Positions 58,501 to 64,000 of a stretch of DNA of 64,000 nucleotides are shown here, one piece after another. The stretch covers positions 174,311 to 238,310 of the forward strand of contig JADNRY010000080.1 in assembly GCA_015501585.1 (NCBI GenBank). The letters are read 5' to 3'. This stretch comes from Rhodocollybia butyracea. Its lineage: Eukaryota > Basidiomycota > Agaricomycetes > Agaricales > Omphalotaceae. Position numbers and translations under genes: made by a program. How positions within the stretch are numbered: the stretch's first letter is position 1; each line of letters begins with the position of its first letter. The notes below the pieces were generated by a model that saw only the letters and a list, made by a program, of their open reading frames with translations, was not told where the DNA came from and did not search any database.

Positions 58501-58951
58501 GCCCAACTTCATCTTCTTCATGGACTAATGAGATACAAGCAGAGTCCTTGACACGCACAACGTCTGTAAAGAACCGTTCCCAGAGAGGCTTGAGCTCGTT
58601 GAGCCTCGTTTGGTGCCTACCGGCGAGGTCAAGGTTGCCCTGTCAAAGAGAATCAGAGAGACAAGATTAAAGGAACAATCAAGCCACGCACTTTTAAAAA
58701 GCCTTGGATATTGATGAAAAATCGCAGATATTGAAACACCCGAAAGAAGTCTGGATCGTGTCCGTATCTGGATATGTCTTCCTCAGAGTCGAGAGTGACT
58801 GGTATTTGATCTTCAGGCTTGTGCTCGGTAAGTCGATGGTAATTGTCATCTTGAGCTTCGAATTCGAGTTTATCATAGGATCTCAGCTCTGGCCACCGAC
58901 GCTAAAGAAGAACGTCTTGCTCGGACCTTCCATGGGAGAATGAGGATCCAT
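55517..58951 (-). pseudogene. F-box protein, copy 2 (broken by TIR element and frameshifts)
   Basis: Paralogue of the gene at 3202-5462. Minus-strand landmarks are ATG at 58951 (MDPHS), WPELRSYDKLEFEAQ, KIQKLCLLDLPTELLDLILA (F-box), the long C-terminal region, and the end PPYRWDPLIPL at 55517. Lesions are a frame change just after the start, a one-base loss near 57570 (TTTTTCC), a small deletion near 57315, and a 1205-bp insertion at 55601-56805 that separates the last 25 codons. The same 3' splice site TCGCAG is present before the F-box exon, which helped place the intron in copy 1. Confidence 0.8.
55601..56805. mobile_element. TIR element (1205 bp) inside F-box copy 2
   Basis: About 95 bp at each end are inverted copies: left 55601-55700 (CACCGGGGCAAGGACC, GGCGCAGTTGATTTCCCACT, GATGATGTCAT) and right 56700-56805. 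The words GCAGTTGATT and ACGCAG are repeated inside each arm, as in subterminal repeats of hAT-type elements. No transposase is present. The exact target duplication is unclear; ACGAC occurs near both ends. Confidence 0.8.
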
Positions 58952-58991
58952 GACGGTTCGAAGAAAAGGGTCAAAGCGTCGAGTTCACGGC

Positions 58992-58997
58992 CACGTG
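58992..58997. promoter_or_regulatory. CACGTG box upstream of F-box copy 2
   Basis: Minus-strand context TCACGTGGCCGTG, then TTTGACC and TTTTCTT before the ATG, matching the order upstream of copy 1. Confidence 0.4.
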
Positions 58998-59403
58998 ATT
59001 CACGTCAAAACACGCCGCAAACCAACCATGGCCAAGAAGAAACAAGCTCTCATACGGCTTGCTAGGCTCAGAAAAACTGAAGGTTCACCTCCAGTTCCGA
59101 ATCTATTCAGACTATATTCCAGTGAATACAGCACTCCTTCTACTCGGACTACTACTCCCCCAGGACTTTGAATTACTTATCAGCAAAAACTCAACAAAAA
59201 CTTGGTTAGGTTAAAATGTACAAGAGCAAACTATAAGTATCCGTATCCGCTTCTTAGTTACCGTCCACTTTATTGTTTACCAGCTTTCTGCTTCAGAACG
59301 CCTCAGAACTGTAGAGTAGATCAAGCTGTTCAGGGAAGCCTGGAGCAGGGAATTCCGGACAAAAAACGGACTCAAACTCGAGAACACCCGCTACTCTACC
59401 CAC
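58998..59403. other. Spacer between F-box copy 2 and the Copia element
   Basis: A basic 73-codon frame (58950-59171) overlaps the F-box promoter and has no recognised family. Nothing else was seen. Confidence 0.3.
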
Positions 59404-59669
59404 TGTTGGTCTGAACATTACACCTCAAAACGACCTCATTTACGATCACGTTACCGCTTAGATGTCTATATAAATCGCTTAGGCGCCGTTAGCTCACCTC
59501 AGTCCGTATTACATCGACTGAGGTGAGTATTCTTCTTGGACGGAATGTTATAGCCAAAACTAACGATATTCCATAGATACTTACAGTATCATATTTAGGT
59601 ATTCAATACAGTCCGTATTACATCGACTGAGATACTTACAGTATCATATTTAGGTTCAGAATTTCTACA
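59404..59669 (+). repeat. 5' LTR of Copia element (with promoter)
   Basis: Starts TGTTGGTCTG and ends TTTCTACA directly before the primer-binding site. TATATAAA lies at 59467-59474, so transcription should begin near 59500. It contains an intron-like segment and its spliced duplicate (59500-59655). Confidence 0.65.
59500..59655 (+). repeat. Direct repeat: intron-containing copy followed by spliced copy
   Basis: A 23-nt block (59500-59522), a 54-nt intron-like segment (59523-59576, GTGAGT...CTAAC...CATAG) and a 24-nt block (59577-59600) are followed after 8 nt by the same two blocks joined directly (59609-59631 and 59632-59655), without a mismatch. Confidence 0.9.
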
Positions 59670-59680
59670 GGTTATGGGCC
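59670..59680 (+). other. Primer-binding site, half-tRNA(iMet) type
   Basis: GGTTATGGGCC directly follows the LTR. It fits the complement of the anticodon-arm region of initiator methionine tRNA, the primer used by copia-class elements. Confidence 0.65.
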
Positions 59681-59780
59681 AATTCTTCATGCTCTAAGAA
59701 GCAACGTGGATCTCTGCACCAAACTATTGACCTCGAACTCTATTGGACTCACACTTCCTTCCATACATCCCACACGTCAC

Positions 59781-60363
59781 CATGACTGTTACAGTTCTAG
59801 CAACTGATGCAGCCAAACCATCCATCAATACCATTTCCATTAATACATCCCTTTTCGATGAGAAACCACTTGATAAAAACTCTGACAATTGGCAAGAATG
59901 GTCCTGCCACGTCGAAACAATCCTAAGCCTTTCCCAAGGTGCTGACGGCTATCTTAATGGTTCCGTCACTCAACCCGACAAGGATACCGAGCCTCGTGCT
60001 TACCGTAATTGGCTCGTAAATGACAAGGCTGTCCGCTCATTTATGTCACTTAAATCCACTCGGGCAGAAAGGCCTTTCATCGATGCAGCTACTACTGCCA
60101 AAGTTGCATGGGACTCTCTTAAGACACGTCACGAAAAAGCTGGCCCTGTAAAACAAGTTTTACTCATACAGGAAGCCCTCGCTCTTTGCTATTCACATAC
60201 AGATAAATTCTCCACCACAAGCTCCATTATTTCTGATCTCAATACTCGCATATGGGCAATGGGAACGCCCTCGGAGGAACTATTCCTATGTATTCTTATG
60301 ATCAACGCAATGACCGGAGTCTCAGGACTTGAAACCACGCGGGGACTCGTTGCACAGATCTAG
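59781..60363 (+). CDS. Copia Gag (truncated)
   Basis: Structural protein of the virus-like particle. The start at 59781 (ATGACTGTTACAG) has a good context (CACC before ATG). Copia-gag features are SDNWQEWSCHVETILS, AWDSLKTRHEKAGPVKQ and a helical C-terminal part. It stops at TAG 60361-60363. No zinc knuckle precedes this stop. The frame then changes into the protease region. Confidence 0.8.
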
Positions 60364-63300
60364 CCAAATCCAAACCCAACTCGGCAGGAAAACCAATATA
60401 TACCTCATCAGACATAAACATCGCTCTTGACACAGCACAGTCCCTAGCTGATGCGGATGGAAAAGTCAACGATATTGCACTCACGGCACAAGGACCTAGA
60501 CCCACTGATCCCAGAGTATCTAAACCACGCGTACGGTGCACCAATCCTCGCTGTCCACGACCTGAACACCACCAATTTGAATACTGTGTTTCGCCAGGAG
60601 GCGGTATGGCTGGAAAGTCAATTGACGAGTCCAAAGCTGCCCGTCTTCGTGATCGTGTTGGGAAAAACACCTCTAATACCTTCACAAAACCACTGGAGAC
60701 AACGTCAACGTCCAACCTGTCAATCGTGACAGATAAATCATCGGGACATGCTTACCTTGTCGACCTTAGTACTAATACTGTTGTCGGAAATGTACCACGG
60801 AGTGATCACAGCTCTCCAAGTCGCCCAGAATTTGCCGGTCTAGCTTCTGACCGTGTCAAAGACCTGTTCGACTCAACTGACCCTGGCAGGGTTGAATACG
60901 AGGGATGGCTTGCATTTGAAGATCTACTACAGGTGAACTGGCGCAAGAGGAGGAGAGATATAGACATTGGCCGCATTGTTGTTGCACCACCGGAACAAAC
61001 TTCTCGCACAAAACTCACAAATGCTGAATCGCCTTTCCTATGCGACACCGGCGCAACTGTACACATCACCCCGGAGCGAAACGACTTCCTAACTCTCCGT
61101 CCCATCCCGCCGAGATTTGTCAAAGGCGTAGGTGGCACCTCTATTGCAGCTCTCGGTATTGGAGATATCAAACTACGGACGGTCGTGGAACTTACCTGGT
61201 CCTCCATGACTGTCTATACATACCCGAATCAACTGTACGACTCATCTCAATCAGTGCACTGGCTCGATATTCAAACGTCACTGCTCACTTTGACAAGAAA
61301 TCATGTTGGATCAGTAGGAACAACACTGGTGCTGTAATCGCGCGTGGGACACTCTCATCTATCCGAAATCTCTATACCCTCAACCTAGCTTCAGCTGAAT
61401 TTGATCATGCCTTCATTGCCAAACAAACTCCCAGCCTAGAAACCTGGCACAAACGTCTTGGTCATGCCAACTACCAAGCTGTCTATGATATGTCCCACAA
61501 GGGCATGGTCAAAGGTATGCAAATCAACCTTTCTTCCGCTCCTCCGAAATGCCAACCATGTGTTCTTGGTAAACAGACCAAAACTTCGGTACCAAAGAAG
61601 CGCGAGGAGGACGGAGAGCAACTAGGCGCCTAGGGATAGTATGGGTAGACTTATCTGGACCAGAAGCTGTTCGTTCACGTACCGGGAATAATTATATCAT
61701 GAACATTCTTGACGACTACACCAGCCACCCCTGGTCAATCCCTCTAGCAATAAAGATGATGCGTTCAATGAGCTCCAGGCATGGGAACGAGCTCGTGAAT
61801 TGGAAACTGGCCTTAAAGTCGGAATATACCGTACCGATAATGGAGAGCTCAAATCCGACGAAATGCGAGAATGGTTAAAAACCAGAGGAACCGAACATCA
61901 GTTCACTGCCCATACACTTCAGCACACATAGGAAGAGTAGAGCGGCTACACCGTACACTCATGAGCAAAGCTCGAACAATGCGCATTGACTCACAATGCC
62001 CCGCCAACCTATGGGATGAGTTCTACCTCACTGCATCACACCTACACGCCAAAACAACAACACGTTCGCTAAACGGACAAACACCTTATGAGCGATGGCA
62101 CAACAGAAAACCAGATCTATCCTACCTACGTGAAATTGGCTGTAAAGCATTCGTATTGGTTCAGAACAAACATAACCCAAAAATATACGAACGCTCATTG
62201 GAATGTGTACTGATCGGATACGAACTGAAGTCAAAAGCCTATCGGTGCTACAACCGTGACTCTAAACGAGTTATTACCTCCTACCACGTCGACTTTATCG
62301 AAAGCTTTCAGCTCCCTGTAGAATCTGAAGCCAGAAACACTGAACCTCCGGAAGAACCTGTACCCAAATACCATCAACAGCCTCCAATTGAAGATGACAA
62401 TGAGGAGGAGGAACTGATACAACCAGAGCCAGTAGTCCCTCCACCACCTAGACGCTCAACGAGAGTCAAGGACCAACCAGAGATCAATGAGGCACATAAA
62501 ACCCGGGTTCAGATGGCTGTCGAGCAGTCCAAAGAGAGTGCACAACGTATAAAGGATGCCAGAGAGCAACGAAAAAACCTTGTCCAGGCACTACGGGATG
62601 CCGTACCCGAAATCGACCAGGCAGCAGATGATGCAGCTGCTCGCCAACAACTTGGTGATGACTATGAGGGAGCACAGAGACTTGAAGAGACCCTCTCGGC
62701 AATATTAGATGAAGGAGGAGCCTCCAATTTTGGAGACGAGCCTAACACATGGGCTGAGGCGATGTCAAGTACAGATGCCGCAGAGTGGACAGCTGCATAC
62801 GCAGATGAGCTGAAATCCCTCCGTGATATGGGAGTATACAAACTTATACCTCGTTCCGAAATTCCCCAAGGCTGTAAAATCCGAAAAGGCCGCCCAGTAC
62901 TCAAAAAGAAACGAGACGAGAATGGAGTAGTCACTCGATTTAAGGTCCGCCTAGTTTTCAAGGGTTTTGAGCAAATATATGGTCGAGACTATACCAAAAC
63001 AACCTCACCAACAGCGCGCATGGAATCCTGGCGAGTGCTTCTACACCTAGCTGCAAGCCTTGACTGGGATGCCCAGCAAATTGACGTCAAAACTGCATTC
63101 CTGTACGGCCTCCTCCCAGACGATGAAGTCCAGTACATGGAACAACCAAACGGCTTGAGGAGCCTGGAAAAGAAAACCACGTCTGGATGCTACAACGTGG
63201 TCTCTATGGGATGAAACAAGCTGGGCGTATCTGGAACCAAACACTGAATGAAGCAATGCTAGAATGGGGTTTCACCCGTTTAAGCTGTGAATCATGCATC

Positions 63301-64000
63301 TACTACCGAAAATCACTTACTGGGATAATCATTACCGCTGTTCACGTCGACGACTTCTTGACTATTGCTGATACTGAGGAGGAGAATGAAAAGTTTAAAG
63401 AAGAGATGAAGGGAAAATGGACAATCTCGGCGTTAGGTGATGCAAGATTCTGTGTTGGGATTGCAATCTTACGGGACCGGGGTAATAGGACAGTTGCCCT
63501 ATCCCAAATGGCATTAATTGACCGTATCATCACTCAATTCGGACAAAACAATGCCTACCCTGTTGATACTCCAATGGACCCAGGTCTAAAACTCCGAAAA
63601 CCCGATCTAGACTCCCTCTCAGAAGATGACCTACAACAACTGAAAAAACTCCCATACTCTGCTCTTGTTGGTAGTTTAATCTACCTAGCTATTGGTACGA
63701 GACCCGACATTGCATACACTGTACAACAACTCTCTCAATTCCTTTCCTCATACTCCTGGGTCCACTGGAACGCCGCAATTCGCGTCGTCCGCTACCTAAA
63801 AGGTACCCGAGAATTAAAACTCATTCTTGGCGGCGCTGGAATTCTACTAAAACTCCTTGGCTATACCGATTCTGACTGGGCTAATTGTCTTGATACTCGG
63901 CGTAGTATTGGCGGCTACTGTTTTACCCTAGGTTCAGGCCTCATCTCTTGGTCTGCCCGAAAACAAAAAACAGTGGCAGCCTCTTCATGTGAAGCGGAAT
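60364..64000 (+). pseudogene. Copia Pol (protease-integrase-RT-RNase H), frameshifted, 3' end outside window
   Basis: Cytoplasmic/nuclear replication enzymes of a fungal Copia element. The protease active site is LCDTGATVH (near 61045). The GAG-pre-integrase zinc region HKRLGHANYQ...CQPCVLGKQ lies near 61450-61575. The integrase piece has RTDNGEL (near 61835) and VERLHRTLMSKARTM. The RT region carries EWTAAYADELKSL, the first Asp in QQIDVKTAFLYGLL, and the active-site motif VHVDDFL (near 63345). RNase H has YTDSDWANCLDTRRSIGGY and ends at ASSCEAE at the window edge. Frame breaks lie near 60370-60600, 61195, 61630-61750, 61905 and 63153 (a lost T in TTGAGG). The copy is inactive as read. Confidence 0.9.

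Larger units (their letters stand above)
59404..64000 (+). mobile_element. Copia-type LTR retrotransposon, truncated by window end
   Basis: Order of parts: 5' LTR (59404-59669), primer-binding site (59670-59680), Gag, protease, integrase, reverse transcriptase, RNase H, with integrase before reverse transcriptase as in Copia. The 3' LTR lies beyond the window. At least five frame breaks make this copy non-autonomous. The 5' boundary TGTTGG is chosen by position and cannot be checked without the 3' LTR. Confidence 0.9.

Noticed and set aside
58950..59171. Basic 73-residue frame
   Set aside because: It overlaps the conserved promoter footprint of the F-box copy and has no homology that I can see.

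Overview
The window is nuclear DNA of a filamentous fungus, most likely a mushroom-forming basidiomycete (Agaricomycetes). The grounds are many short (about 45-65 bp) GT-AG introns, a FunK1-type fungal protein kinase family, F-box proteins with a long C-terminal region, a class I sesquiterpene synthase, WD40 propeller fragments, multidrug MFS transporters and a dense load of Copia-like, gag-only and Harbinger-like elements plus MITEs. No bacterial features, rRNA or CRISPR array were seen, and no tRNA is convincing.

Layout. 0.6-2.1 kb: an unrecognised three-exon gene (-). 3.2-5.5 kb: an F-box gene (+). 6.3 kb: a 195-nt poly-T tract. 7.0-9.1 kb: an intact-looking 14-TM MFS (DHA2) transporter (+). 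9.4-20.6 kb: three FunK1 kinase copies (a on +, b and c on -) embedded in broken pieces of a second MFS family (DHA1). Copy c looks intact; a and b carry frameshifts. 20.7-24.8 kb: a Harbinger-like DNA transposon with a transposase gene and a partner ORF, itself split by a 1.2-kb solo LTR. 25-42 kb: a decayed accessory region with unrecognised multi-exon genes, a WD40 pseudogene split by a solo LTR, a complete gag-only LTR retrotransposon and four copies of a long hairpin MITE rich in CCTAGG. 42.7-44.7 kb: a TIR element and a second copy of the 2.3-3.0 kb segment, interrupted by a small solo LTR. 45.1-46.6 kb: an intact-looking sesquiterpene synthase (-). 47.1 kb: a MITE with a 9-bp target duplication. 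49.1-51.8 kb: the only near-complete member of the DHA1 MFS family (-). 53.3-54.9 kb: a UDP-glycosyltransferase pseudogene. 55.5-58.95 kb: a second, broken F-box copy carrying a 1.2-kb TIR element. 59.4-64.0 kb: a frameshifted Copia retrotransposon running off the end.

How it fits together. The probable working genes are the hypothetical gene, F-box copy 1, the DHA2 transporter, FunK1 copy c, the terpene synthase and perhaps the DHA1 transporter. A terpene synthase near an MFS pump and a UGT relic resembles an eroded secondary-metabolite neighbourhood, but no P450 or regulator was recognised and this is inference. Most of the rest is transposon history. Several insertions can be read base by base because target duplications or an uninterrupted paralogous site survive. 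The most striking single structure is in the Copia 5' LTR: an intron-like 54-nt segment followed at once by an exact spliced copy of its two flanks, beginning about where transcription should start.
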